Counted from the first letter of the stretch, positions 1 to 40,200 are shown. The stretch is DNA of 64,000 bases from Siniperca chuatsi (GCF_020085105.1 NC_058045.1:21809833-21873832); one strand, 5' to 3'. Program-made: numbers and translations. Notes: generated from the letters alone by a model not told the origin.

Positions 1-133
1 GTTAGAGGTTATATTGTGAGAGTTTTTGAAACTACAAAGTATCAATATTGGTATCAGCATTAAAAAAACAGTATTGTGCTTGAAATGACTATTCATCTCT
101 TTCAGCTGTTTCAGTTTGTGCCTCTGCTCTAAC

Positions 134-29850
<29,717 letters not shown>

Positions 29851-30771
29851 CAGTATGCTACACCAGCTAGCTTTATGTCAAAATGAATGGCGCTCAACAG
29901 TTAGCCAACAGGCTAAATGGCTAACGTTCTCTCACATGCTCACAGTTGCGTCAATTTAAAAACCCTAATTTTTGATTGCACACTGTTGCAGGCAGACAAG
30001 CCTCATACCTGTTGTAGCACAGTTGTATGGTTCTGTCTGTATTCCTCTGGTGAACGTGTTTACAGTTATTACCTCTTATTCAATTTTGCTCAGCAGTAGT
30101 ATAACATGCATGAAAGTATATTATTTGCCCCGGCACTTCTCGAGTCGATGCTGATTGGACGATACCCGGTCCGTGCCGGATATCACACTGCTTCAAGATG
30201 TGGCAAACCCCGCTGCTCTGCCAGCTGGACGGGAGGACTTTGAAATCATGTCAGTCGACAGAAACAGACCCATGACAACTTATGACCACAGTCCATGTTA
30301 CTTAAACACCAGTGCAGGACAAAGCATTTCTCATTTCTGTGGTTTAATTCCAAGACTCTTCTTTTTATTGTCAATACAATATGTGATAGTGGGATGTACA
30401 TGGGAAAAAGAGGTGATAGGTTTTCAGGTTTTGGGCGTGTATTTTGTACACTGGTAGCCCAATATGATACATTTCTTGGGAAAATTACAATACTGCTTTT
30501 TCATGTAAAATAGATTGTACCTTTAATGATTACAGGATGGCTAAAAGCACATGACTCAGTGTCCACAGGAGCAATATAATTCCTCTATCCTCTATGTCTG
30601 CACAATATACATTGGGTTAAAGGCAGGAAAAACACCAGTCCCTTTGCCAGGTTGAGATATATATTCACTTTCACACTCACTTAGATTCACACTTTGTTTT
30701 TGCAAGGGAATCTAACATGTTGTGAATTTAATGGCTCTTTAAAGTTGTATCTTTTATTGTAAACACATCAC
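29851..30771. other. Intergenic, nothing recognised
   Basis: Upstream flank of nup93. It contains only short ORFs without similarity that I recognise. No RNA gene was seen. Confidence 0.6.
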
Positions 30772-30773
30772 AA

Positions 30774-31583
30774 CTACCCAAAAATTCTTCTTCTTCTTTG
30801 AGGTTTTACGGCATTTGGCTTCCACGATGTTGCATTACAGCCACCTCCAGGTTTTATTCTCCCTAAGTGTCCATTAATTTTACTTTCCAGTCCAGTCATC
30901 CTTAAAAAAAAACAAAACAACCATTTCCTCCCTGGACTGTCTCCACATTCTAATATACTTTTAACGTTGTCCTCTACCCGCTCTATTTTTCGTAATTGTG
31001 TCATCATTTCTTGTGTAAATTTCCTGCATGATATAAGGACATGCTCAACTGTCTCAGCCTCATGGCATAGATTGCAAAGACCTGTTGGATGTTTTCCTAT
31101 GATGGAAAGTGTACTGTTAAGGTTGCTGTGCCCAGTTCTCAGGCTACTTATTATTACTTGCTCTTTCCATTTTGTTCCCCTACTTCTTAACACATCTACT
31201 CTGTTTTGGATTGAGTGTAAATGTCTCCCCTTTATTGCATTATCTCAGTGCCACTGTTGATTTACCTTTCTCCACACTATGCTTTCCCCCTCTGATTTTG
31301 GTCATTTAATATTGATTTCAACATTTCCTTTTTTTTTTTTTACTGCTTCTTTTGCCGATTTTTCTGCTCTCTCGTTTCCCAGGACACCTGAATGTGCTGG
31401 GACCCACATGAAGGTGATGTTTTTCCCTCGCCTATCTATTCTCGAGTTATTAAACAAGTTTTCATAAAGCAGATCCTGATGACTTCTGGCTGTACCTGTC
31501 TTAATGCTTGCAAGGGCCGACACAGAATCACTCCACATTAAAATACTGCTGCAACTAATCTGTCCAGTCCATTCTAATGCCAT
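30774..31583 (-). pseudogene. LINE ORF2 remnant: RNase H domain and C-terminal zinc-knuckle region
   Basis: Two open stretches, 31302-31583 (RNase H, with the WVPAHSG active-site region) and 30774-31193 (C-terminal region with GKHPTGLC and HVLISCRKF), together with the degenerate sequence between them, align in order with the end of I-like LINE ORF2. The last few codons of the second stretch run into the left target duplication. Stops separate the segments, and neither is expected to make a functional product. Confidence 0.75.
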
Positions 31584-31715
31584 CTACATGGCAAACAATT
31601 CAGCAGTATACACATTCAAACAATCAGATGTTCTGCTAAATCCTACCGGGTAACTGGGTACAATTTGTTTGGGGATCCTGTGATTCATCTGTGAAAATCT
31701 GAACACTATCTTTAT
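30784..31715 (-). mobile_element. 5'-truncated I-like (Nimb-type) LINE with target-site duplications
   Basis: The minus strand encodes the C-terminal part of a non-LTR retrotransposon polyprotein. It begins with a degenerate RNase H domain (FTDES, then VYTAEL, then FMWVPAHSGVLGNERAEKSA) and continues to a terminal CCHC-like motif (C-x2-C-H with a distal H-x4-C around GLCNLCHEAETVEHVLISC). Carriage of RNase H after the reverse transcriptase is typical of the I group. The 3' end is a GAA-rich tail. The flanks repeat AACTACCCAAAA at 30772-30783 and 31716-31727, consistent with target-primed insertion and 5' truncation. A stop codon lies after FAM and frame breaks are present, so it is dead. Confidence 0.8.
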
Positions 31716-31727
31716 AACTACCCAAAA

Positions 31728-32688
31728 TTGTTGAACTTACCCTTTAAATCTCTTCATGTTCATACTTCTCTCGAGACATTTCTCATGGGAATCCATCCCC
31801 CTCCTGCTTCATGTAATGTAACAGCTGAAAATTGGTGTCAACGCACCTCTGCACACTTGTTATATTAAAGACATTACTTTGCTGAATGTATGTGCAAATT
31901 CTCGCTAATATTCATTTAAATATTAATGTACACAACATTTACATGTTTTGAGCTTTTTAATTTCTCTAATTTCACTTAATATAGCCTGTTACACTATTAA
32001 ACTATATTTTTTTCTCCTGTCACAAAGAGTTTTGTTTCTGCTTTCACTGATTTTTATTTAAGTGGCAAAACAAATCCTATTAAACAAAATAGATATTTTT
32101 CTTAAAAATGCAATCTGAAAATCTAGCCATCTAAAACATTTGCTGTTGAAAACACATAAAATATTGTGCATGTTTCTGTATAGACTGTAGGTAAAGGGTG
32201 TGATTTTTATACCTCTTAAATTCTCCAAATGTTTCTCATATTTATGTGTATCTCCTTTGAAAGATGCCATTGTTACCACTGGAAATGTTTTAGTACAGGA
32301 AATTTAGATTAAGAAAAACTTCAGTGTCTCTTCCATCCAGCCCAAATGCTAAGACCTTTTGCTCTTTATCAAACACACTTAACACTGCCTTCCACTTTGA
32401 AACTGACTTGATTTTCAGTCACTGCATCATTCCTGAAAACAAGTCTCTAGAGTGGGCTAGGTGTCTTTGCTGAACAACTGTCTGGTGGGTCCCTACATGG
32501 AGAAAGAGCTTGTCATATCAATGTCAGACATGAATTTAAAAAGTGCTGGCAGACATCCTTAGCTCTTTTACTTTAGCCCTTGCTGTTGCCTCATGAGAAG
32601 AAACCACTTTAATCACAAAGCCCAGATGGTTGATGAAAAGCTGCTTCCAGCAGATGTCACAGGAGGAAAAGCATCAGGCGTGGCCGAC
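31728..32688. other. Intergenic, nothing recognised
   Basis: AT-rich sequence right of the LINE insertion. No gene-like ORF or RNA gene was seen. Confidence 0.55.
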
Positions 32689-32841
32689 AACATCACTGAT
32701 TGCTTCATCCCATTTTCGGGAACTGGTATTGTGCATGTTGACTCACTGGACATTTAAATGGAACTAGTTGTAGTTTCAGGGTCCTTTGGCCTTTAAAACA
32801 GTGTCTTCATGGGTTGGAACTGTATATTTTTGCTGAACTTA
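32689..32841 (+). repeat. Local direct repeat R1, copy 1
   Basis: About 150 bp, nearly identical to 33079-33226. Both start catcactgattgcttcatcc and end near atatttttgctgaact. Together with R2 at 32872-33078 it forms an R1-R2-R1 arrangement with a 390-base period. Confidence 0.85.
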
Positions 32842-32871
32842 CGTGCCTAAATTTAAAGACTAAGAAGGTAA

Positions 32872-33078
32872 AAGTTTTTGGTTGACCTACTAATGACCTT
32901 CCATTTAGAACAAGCCTCTGACGTAAACCAGAGGTCACCAATAGTTGTCTGGTACCACCTGTAACAATTTTGCTGCTCTAACAGTTGACACAGGGTTTGT
33001 GGAGATGTGGGTTGATAGGTTTTAACGAGGGAAACCAAAAAAATATATAAATACCCTCCATTCGCTTTTGTCTTGCAC
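32872..33078 (+). repeat. Repeat R2, copy 1
   Basis: About 200 bp sharing long words with 35549-35723, for example ccatttagaacaagcctctg, aaaccagaggtca, acctgtaacaattttg, ttttaacgagggaaac and cgcttttgtcttgca. It is flanked on both sides by R1. Read on the minus strand, both R2 copies keep a similar open reading frame containing NCYRW, DLWF and SEACSKWKV. Confidence 0.8.
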
Positions 33079-33226
33079 ATCACTGATTGCTTCATCCCAT
33101 TTTCTGGAACTGGTATTGTGCATGTTGACTCACTGGACATTTAAATGGAACTAGTTGTATTTTCAGGGCGCTTTGGCCTTTAATAGTGTCTTCATGGGTT
33201 GAAACTGTATATTTTTGCTGAACTAA
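33079..33226 (+). repeat. Local direct repeat R1, copy 2
   Basis: Second copy of the 32689-32841 repeat, beginning immediately at the end of R2. The copies differ by a handful of substitutions and a few small gaps. Confidence 0.85.
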
Positions 33227-34273
33227 CTACTTACGTATGCTAGTCTTTCTCTGCAATGTACAGTAAAATTACTGTAAGCTGTAGTTGCATTTTTGTATAC
33301 ATATGTAACTATTAAGCATGTTTAAGTTCTGTTCTTTCCCAAGAGAAAGAAAAGCCTACATCTGCAGCCCTAAATACTTTTAATTTGATATCAGCTGTGG
33401 CCAAGTTCTGATCCGGTCTACAAAACACATTGTTTTCCTAATTTGTCCTGTATTTTTGTGGCCCACATTAAGGGTCTGACCTGCCAGTTAGACACTGACC
33501 TACATTTCCCCATCTTCTCAATCATGAATCACTGTCTGACACTGTATATATCATTATAAATATTACAGATAATATTAATACTTTAATATCAAATGATAAA
33601 CATGTTTTTTTTAATCCTCTTAACTGTTGTGTAAATTTGAGTTATTATATTCACATACAATTCTATAGTTTGACTTATTGATGAAAACTCTGAATTTTGT
33701 GGTTTCACTTCTGATCAATTGAAAACATACGTCTCTTTTGCAAAATAACTGATATTAACAATCAGAATAACATATTCAGCTGCTGCTGCTGTCTACTGTC
33801 TGTGTAATAACATTAAAGATGGCTTAGGGTGTCCCAGTAAGCCAGGACAGTGAGCCGGCATGCACAATGCCAGGACCCTGAAACTGAAGCAGCTGAATGG
33901 AATCAAAAACCAAAAGATATTTAATTTTGAATCATATAAAACAGAAAAAAGCTGCAAATCTTCACATTTGAGAACGGAACCAGAGAAAGTTTGGCAATGT
34001 TTCTTGATGAATGACTAAAGTGATTAATTGATCAGAGCAGAATTGTTGCCAATTATGTTTCTGACAATCAATTAATCACTTCGGCTTTACATATACATTC
34101 CCTTTAGAATAGTGCCTGATTTATCTATCATTCAGAGAGTTATAGTTAAGACACACTGTTTGACAGTATTTAAGATCAGTGACCTTGAACTCACAATTTC
34201 AAAACACCTGAAGACTTGCAGGACACCACAGTGTTTGCTTTAAAAAAAACAAACACACAGATTAATTTGGTCT
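33227..34273. other. Intergenic, nothing recognised
   Basis: AT-rich DNA between the R1/R2 repeats and the steep1 3' end. No gene is supported. Confidence 0.55.
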
Positions 34274-34279
34274 TTTAAT
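34274..34279 (-). promoter_or_regulatory. Candidate poly(A) signal of steep1 (ATTAAA)
   Basis: Variant signal ATTAAA on the minus strand, about 225 bases after the steep1 stop codon. It is the most plausible signal nearby, but unproven. Confidence 0.35.
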
Positions 34280-34503
34280 TTTAAACAGTTTAAACAAATT
34301 TAAAGGTCTACCCCTCCCCAAGCAAGATCACCATCTTAATATGCAACACCTACACAAATCATCAGTCCTGTACTGATATGTCCAAATATTGTCCTCTATG
34401 TACTGCAGTGCTGTGTCGCCCCAGACAAACTACTGGAAAGATAACACAAGTGTGGATTAAGTTCTCCAGAAGACAACACAGGGCGTCCCTCATTGAGACT
34501 CCT

Positions 34504-35181
34504 CTACTTGAACTGATTATCAATAAGAGTGCCCTTCATCTTCGCCTTCTTGGCCTCCAGCTCAGCCAGCTCCTGCAGCCTCCTCTTGCTCATGCCCTTC
34601 CTCTCCAGCTGCTTCTCAATCACTTTGGCGTTTTGGGCGTACGAGTCCGCCACCTCCCTGGCCTCGATCTCCTCCTCCTCCTCGTCGATGGTGGAAACTG
34701 TGACAGAGCTGAACTTGCCCATGTCTTTGGTCCGCTTGGTCATCATCACGCGGACTTTCTTAGGAGCCTCCGGCTGCTTCTGGCTGTAGACGCTGGTGTT
34801 GCCGAAGCCCTGCCCGAACTTGACCACGGCTCCGTCCACGATAAAGGTGGCCGGGTTGTTCTTCTCCTGGTGCTGGTAGAAGAGTAGCAGGCCGCACTTG
34901 CCGCACTTCTTGCGGTACTGCCTCTCGATGCCCTCGGCTCTCTTGATGTACGCGTTTTCGTCCGTCTCCACGTTGCAGAACTTGTGGGCATGTTTGGCCC
35001 CATCGATCACCCTGGCTTGGTCCCGGGGCCTCATGGGCAGCTTCTCTAGCTGGCAGTCCAACACCAAAACCATCTGACCGCACAGGCAGTAGTAGACATG
35101 AAGAGGCTTTTCTCCGTCGTCGTACTCCTCTCTGTCTCTGGTGTCCGAGCACACAACACTTCTAGACACGACCTTCGGCAT
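34504..35181 (-). CDS. steep1: steep1, STING ER exit protein (CXorf56 homologue), intronless
   Basis: STEEP1 promotes exit of the innate-immune adaptor STING from the endoplasmic reticulum by helping generate the membrane curvature and phosphoinositide needed for COPII transport. The 225-residue product is collinear with the human protein (about 222 residues). The N-terminus [20 protein letters not shown], the cysteine pairs CLCG and CGKCG, the block [15 protein letters not shown], and the acidic and coiled-coil tail with [20 protein letters not shown] and [20 protein letters not shown] are all preserved. The frame is uninterrupted from ATG to TAG-type stop without any intron, although mammalian STEEP1 is a multi-exon gene. 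The coding region is GC-richer than its flanks. Everything key is conserved, so it is probably functional and not a pseudogene. Neighbours (nup93, metallothionein) are unrelated in function. Confidence 0.96.
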   Translation of the reverse strand: MPKVVSRSVVCSDTRDREEYDDGEKPLHVYYCLCGQMVLVLDCQLEKLPMRPRDQARVIDGAKHAHKFCNVETDENAYIKRAEGIERQYRKKCGKCGLLLFYQHQEKNNPATFIVDGAVVKFGQGFGNTSVYSQKQPEAPKKVRVMMTKRTKDMGKFSSVTVSTIDEEEEEIEAREVADSYAQNAKVIEKQLERKGMSKRRLQELAELEAKKAKMKGTLIDNQFK

Positions 35182-35548
35182 GTTTAGCCACTTAAATGTA
35201 TTGTAACAGTAGGCTACCGTCTAATTAGATACTACTGCTGAAAAGCCATGGCGACGAAAGCACTGGTTAGAGTTTTGCACTCAACACAAACAACACTTCC
35301 GGTGTACATCACTGTTGCTGTTCCTACCAGAAACCAGTGTCTCCCCTTTTGTTCCGCGTGAATCGAACGTTCCGCGGAGGCCCAGGTCAAAATAAACTCA
35401 TTGTTGCGGTCACTCGCGTGAATACGGGTTACTCTTCCCCAAAAGTAATTTATAGATCAAGTTCCATGCGGGACCCCGTCTGAGGTCCGATGTAAATCTG
35501 AGGCGTGAAAAGATGAGACTGTTTTTTGTAAAATCCACATTAATAGTC
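35182..35548 (-). promoter_or_regulatory. steep1 upstream region
   Basis: A short CpG-containing stretch (about 35250-35420, with cgcg and tccgcgg words) precedes the steep1 start and could be its promoter. No TATA box at a convincing distance was seen. Confidence 0.35.
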
Positions 35549-35723
35549 AACGTTTTTGTTGACCTCCCAACTACTTTCCATTTAGAACAAGCCTCTGACG
35601 AAAACCAGAGGTCAGTCATTGTCTGGTGCCACCTGTAACAATTTTGGTGCTCCTCTAACATGTTGGTTGATATGTTTTAACGAGGGAAACAAAAAAAAAA
35701 AAATTCGCTTTTGTCTTGCACTA
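35549..35723 (+). repeat. Repeat R2, copy 2
   Basis: Matches 32872-33078 and ends with the same cgcttttgtcttgca. This copy has no flanking R1. It lies upstream of steep1, while copy 1 lies downstream, so the two copies bracket the gene. Confidence 0.8.
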
Positions 35724-35978
35724 CAGTACTGACACATTCCATGCCCCAGCTTTACCATCACTTTGATTAAAATCAAGTCTCATCCTGATCACAAGGGCTT
35801 GAGTTTCAGCTTTGTACTGCCTACCTGTGAGCGTGACCTTGGTCAGAGGACTCTACACTGCAGCAGCATCTGAATCACAACACCTCAGCTCATTTCACAC
35901 AGAGGTTTGAACCCCCTATATTTTGCTTTGACAACTTTAAGCCAGACGAAGACAACATATCCACATTAGGGATCCGCG

Positions 35979-35984
35979 TTTATT
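35979..35984 (-). promoter_or_regulatory. Poly(A) signal AATAAA of metallothionein
   Basis: Canonical AATAAA on the minus strand, about 110 bases past the metallothionein stop codon. This fits the short 3' UTR usual for these genes. Confidence 0.75.
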
Positions 35985-36092
35985 TCAACATTGAAGACAA
36001 GTACAAAATACATTTCCGGTACACAGCTGCAATTCAGTCAGTTGACACAGGTGCCATCACAAGGGTAGTAGAGTGCTGATGCTGCAGGCTCC

Positions 36093-36796
36093 TCACTTAC
36101 AGCAGCTGGTGTCGCACGTCTTCCCTTTGCACACGCAGCCGGAGGCGCACTTGGTGCAGCCGGATGGGCAGCATGAGCAGCAGCCTGCAATAAGAAACAG
36201 TTCGTTAAGTGACAGACCAGCGGTCAAGTAATCTGCCTAGAACACAATACACAGCTTATACTAGAAGATGGGGATAGTAAGACACGGCAAGCCAGAGCAC
36301 CTAGAGCCTATTAGGCCTATTGTCCACCTGGACAACTGGTTGCCTGTCATGTAAAATGGTGACTTTAGATACAACATAAAATGAAGCACCCAACTTTAAA
36401 GAAGGGGATACATCACTAGTAAGCTATCGTTAGTGTTAAAGAATAAAAATGGTGTAGTTTATTAATTGGGGTAAGCAGTTCGATATCTCGCATCTAATCC
36501 CTCTGACTTTGTTAAGATTAAAACACCACTAAAATTACTCTAGACGTGTTATCGTTGCAAGGATGTAATTTGCCCTACTCTTCTTGCAGCTGGTGCAGGA
36601 GCAGTTTGTGCACGTGCAGGATCCTCCGCAGTTGCAGGTTCCAGCTGGAAAACAAAAAAAGCTAGATTAGCATCAAATTGTCGGCCAACGACGAACAATA
36701 AACAGCTAATAAAACACTATAGCCATGAGAAATGTTAAGTCCAGACACAACCGTTGTCAGCCAACACTTACTCTTGGAGCAGTCGCAAGGGTCCAT
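36093..36796 (-). CDS. mt: Metallothionein, three exons, 60 residues
   Basis: A cysteine-rich cytosolic protein that binds Zn, Cu and Cd in two clusters and buffers metals. Coding exons are 36772-36796, 36579-36644 and 36093-36184, all with GT/AG sites, giving 60 residues with 20 cysteines. The beta domain (first nine cysteines, starting [12 protein letters not shown]) is followed by the [12 protein letters not shown] hinge and alpha domain. The exon layout (a very short first exon, then beta, then alpha) is typical of vertebrate metallothionein genes. The last residue is Lys where many fish metallothioneins have Gln. A TATA box and metal-response elements lie upstream. Only one copy is in the window. 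It sits upstream of nup93 on the same strand, as in human 16q13. Confidence 0.97.
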
Positions 36797-36885
36797 TATT
36801 CAGCTGATGGTTGTGGCTTCCTTACAGGTGTTGAGTCTTCAATCTCAGATGAGTGAGTGTTGTGACTGTCAGCGACTGGGCGGCT

Positions 36886-36893
36886 CTTTTATA
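36886..36893 (-). promoter_or_regulatory. TATA box of metallothionein (TATAAAAG)
   Basis: TATAAAAG on the minus strand, about 90 bases upstream of the metallothionein ATG. It predicts a transcription start near 36860 and a 5' UTR of about 65 bases. Confidence 0.85.
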
Positions 36894-36915
36894 GCGTCCT
36901 GGGAACAGCAGGACC

Positions 36916-36922
36916 GGGTGCA
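36916..36922 (-). promoter_or_regulatory. Metal-response element (TGCACCC)
   Basis: Fits the MTF-1 core TGCRCNC on the minus strand, about 23 bases upstream of the TATA box. This is the usual place for the most proximal element in fish metallothionein promoters. Confidence 0.7.
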
Positions 36923-36939
36923 AAACGCGCCTGTCACGC

Positions 36940-36946
36940 TGCACGC
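36940..36946 (+). promoter_or_regulatory. Metal-response element (TGCACGC)
   Basis: TGCRCNC core on the plus strand, about 50 bases upstream of the TATA box. MTF-1 elements work in either orientation. Confidence 0.7.
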
Positions 36947-36978
36947 AGGCACGTAGTAGGCGATTACAAAGAAGTTTG

Positions 36979-36985
36979 TGCACAC
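36979..36985 (+). promoter_or_regulatory. Metal-response element (TGCACAC)
   Basis: Third TGCRCNC core within 100 bases of the TATA box. Confidence 0.55.
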
Positions 36986-37362
36986 GACTTCGGGGTTAAC
37001 CACCCGGCAGCGGGAGCAGTGAGATTCCCAGGCGAGGACGAGTTGGCTTGTTGTGTGAAAATTACGTAAGACGCCCGGGCCCCATTATTCCCCCCTGGAG
37101 ACACAAACCCCCAGAATAATTAACGTGTTTACGCGGAGAAAAACATCATTATATACGGCGGTATAAAGAGCACAGGTTACGTAGGTTCATCAATAGATTG
37201 TCTCATTTTCAGGGAGCTATGGAGACATTAAATGGCACCTGTGTCTCCCAGTAGGAGAGGATAATTTCCTTTCTACATGTGTGTGGTCAGTAGTGAGTTA
37301 CAGACCCCAAGGGCTATATGGGAGAAAAATAGCCTATTTTAATGTGGAAATCTGGAATTGCG

Positions 37363-37369
37363 GTGCGCA
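37363..37369 (-). promoter_or_regulatory. Distal metal-response element (TGCGCAC)
   Basis: Distal TGCRCNC core on the minus strand. It is paired with another core on the plus strand 27 bases away, forming a second cluster about 0.5 kb upstream of the gene. Confidence 0.5.
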
Positions 37370-37395
37370 AAGATCAGTAAATCATGCGCTCAGTC

Positions 37396-37402
37396 TGCGC
37401 AC
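37396..37402 (+). promoter_or_regulatory. Distal metal-response element (TGCGCAC)
   Basis: Partner of the 37363-37369 core in the distal cluster. Same core sequence in the opposite orientation. Confidence 0.5.
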
Positions 37403-37506
37403 GGATTTACGAAACGAGAGGACAAATTTATGTGCAGGAGCCTTAGTCAAGATGCATTCATCGGTACAAAAAGCTAGTTGTATTTCCGGAAACCTTGCTT
37501 CAAAAT

Positions 37507-37512
37507 ACAATA

Positions 37513-37562
<50 letters not shown>
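37507..37562. repeat. Compound (CATA)n/(CA)n/(TA)n microsatellite
   Basis: Tetranucleotide catacata units grade into a CA run and then a TA run. Confidence 0.9.
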
Positions 37563-37564
<2 letters not shown>

Positions 37565-39570
37565 TCTCGTTGTTAATTTATCATGTAGGCTGTATTAATT
37601 TATAGTTAAAGCCTACTGACCTTAGTCTTAAGGTTTTGTACTTTTGTCTCGATAATGGAAATGTCAATGTCATGGCGAGGTTCAAGAATTCAAGATAAAC
37701 ATTGCAGACGTGTAGTTTCAGACTGATGGACAATGTTATTTCCCAATCACATGTAAACAGTCATTATTCTGCAATGTTTCTCGGGGTTTTCGGGTCTGTG
37801 CACACGGTACAAACAAACAAACTGTCTGTTGTCGTTTCTCCGTTTCCTCCCGCTGCTCTGCACCCGGCCGCTTCACACAGCGCTCGTGAGCAAACCAAAG
37901 TAAATAGACTATTGTAGTATGCTGCCTTTACGTACCGTGTGCGGTAGGAAATATCTAATTCACGAGTCGAGTGCAAGTGACAACTGAGGCGGCTTTTTTT
38001 TTGCGTGATACTCCAGTGGTCATAGAAAATTATTGTTTATTTAAATCAATATGTGTAAGCATTATCACAATTTCATGATGACACTGAACAGGCTAGTCTG
38101 TGACAACGAAGTTAGTGGACTATTAGGGTACTCCCTGTTGTTTTGAATCCTATGGAGATAATAAGCGTACTCACCTCAGCAAAGAACACTACTTTAGCCT
38201 ACTCTTATGTGGATGACTGTATGTTTATATATTCGTTTGTTACCTTTACTTAGCACACGTTTCCACAGGTGGGTGACTATTTACATTCACTGCCCTCGGG
38301 TGTGGGAGTTTGTGATGGGAGCCTGAAGGCAGCATTGTGCCTTTTTTGCGCTCGCCACCGTTCGGCTGTGTTTTTCCACATAAGTGTTTGCTACACGTCA
38401 GTACGTAATGAGCTGAGTCATTATAGGATGTGACCAATGGAAATCACTGAGTGTAACGAGTGAAATAAAAGATTTAGAGCTGATTGCAACTATTTTATTT
38501 TTTAGAAACAACTCGAATATCAATGAATATAAAATACTGACACATAAATGACATTCCCCATAACATGAAATGTGGTTCCTGAGAGAAATATAAAACATAC
38601 TGAATGTATTTATATTTTGTATATTGTTAATCAGCCAAAGCCTTGGGCAGACAAATGTTTGTTGTGTAGACAAGTGGTGTTCAAACCCCGAGAGCTTTAT
38701 TTTAAATCTAAAATAAGATCCCAAATTCTCCAAAGATACCAAATTACACAGAAAAGTATGTAAGTGACACAAATGTAAAATTTTCTACTCTGTTATACAA
38801 CTATATAAAATGTACCCCTGAATTTTAATATTTCGCTCAATTTAAGTGCAGTTTTCAGTACCTTCAATGAAATAGAGAATATGTGATTCTGTGATGAAAC
38901 ATCTTATCTAACTTTGAAGATGATTAAGGGGAGAAAGAACAAATATTGCAACACAAGCGTCCACGAGTTGAAAACAATGTTAGGAACATTAAGTAAGAAT
39001 GGATGCGACAGCTGCGATTATTGTTTACAATAGCCTGGACTTTCCTGTGTTTAGCCTGAACTCTTTCTGTCATGAACAGACACAAAATGGTGGCATTATT
39101 CACAGAGACGCACCTGTAGTGATTATGATGGATTATTTAAACAGGATGCTGGAGCGTACAGGTGATTAGTGAAGTATTGTAAGTATAATTAATGCAAATG
39201 CTCTGTGAGCCCTGATTCCTCATTTTGTCTGTTAAGACGCAGTTTGGGTTCTGGCTTCGAAACTTAAACACAAAGGTATTCATTTGTCATTCATCCCTCG
39301 TTTATGAATCCCATGTCACTGGTTGGTTAAGACGTTTAAATATGTGGTTTTGATTTAATAGTAAATCAAAATGCTAAGTTTTTTTCTAAACCCAGGGTTC
39401 AAACTGCAGTGATTCACTCTCTGGGACAGTGGCGGTGACAACCATGAAAAATGGGCAAAGACATGACGGCACTGCACATTGCACAGAGAGGTGCTGTTTG
39501 TGTCACAGACCCCTAGAGGGAGACATCTACACATTCATAGGGAGAGAGAGCTTCCCCCTTAGCCATTTGT
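37563..39570. other. Intergenic, no gene recognised
   Basis: AT-rich sequence upstream of metallothionein. Only short ORFs without support. No RNA gene was seen. Confidence 0.55.
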
Positions 39571-39578
39571 ATTTCAGG

Positions 39579-39931
39579 TAGTGGTGGAAGAACTGTGAAA
39601 ATATTCCACTACAAGTCATTCAAAACCTTACTTAAGTTAAAGTATAAGTAAAATGTATATATATATAATGTATAGTAAAATGTACTTAAAGTACTCGTTG
39701 TGCAGTAAAATGCTTCCTGTCAGTGTTTTACTATTGTATCTGATGTTTCTGGATTCATATTACTGCTGCATTAATGTGTATGTTGCACTTGACTGCTGTA
39801 GATGTTTAAGGTTGAGCTGATTTTAAATACTTTATATACTGCTGGGTACTTTAATCTACAGCAATGCATCATATTCTATAAGGTCATCATATGCTTGTAG
39901 TGTTGCTGTCCTGTGAGAGCCACGTATCTCT

Positions 39932-39965
<34 letters not shown>

Positions 39966-40192
39966 GCGATACATAGTTTCCACTGGACAGGAAGGGTATG
40001 AAAATTGTAATCTGTAAAGTAACTAGTAACTAAAGCTATCAGACCAATGTATAAGAGTAAAAAGTGCAATTCTTGCCTCTGAGATGTGGTGGAATAGAAA
40101 TATAAACTTGTGTAAAATGGAAATATTCAAGTAAAGTACAACAACCTCAAATTTGTACTTGAGTAAATATACTTAGTTACATTCCACCACTG
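39579..40192. mobile_element. hAT-like non-autonomous element with perfect 8-bp target duplication, 614 bp
   Basis: The left end is TAGTGGTGGAAG. The right end read inward is CAGTGGTGGAAT, giving ten matched bases AGTGGTGGAA. The flanks are identical: ATTTCAGG at 39571-39578 and at 40193-40200. The interior is AT-rich with aagtaaaatg- and gtacttgagtaa-type words and a GT microsatellite, and it has no transposase. The 8-bp duplication and terminal bases support hAT. The exact duplication suggests a fairly recent insertion. Confidence 0.85.
39937..39965. repeat. (GT)n microsatellite inside the 39579-40192 element
   Basis: About 14 GT units within the mobile element. Confidence 0.9.
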
Positions 40193-40200
40193 ATTTCAGG

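Noticed and set aside
32689-33226. CRISPR array or LTR pair
   Set aside because: Only two long R1 copies with a unique-length spacer, in a vertebrate genome. No LTR hallmarks (TG...CA ends, primer-binding site) were seen.
34378-34887. 169-codon plus-strand open frame
   Set aside because: Antisense shadow of the GC-rich steep1 coding sequence. The Leu-rich translation is an artefact.
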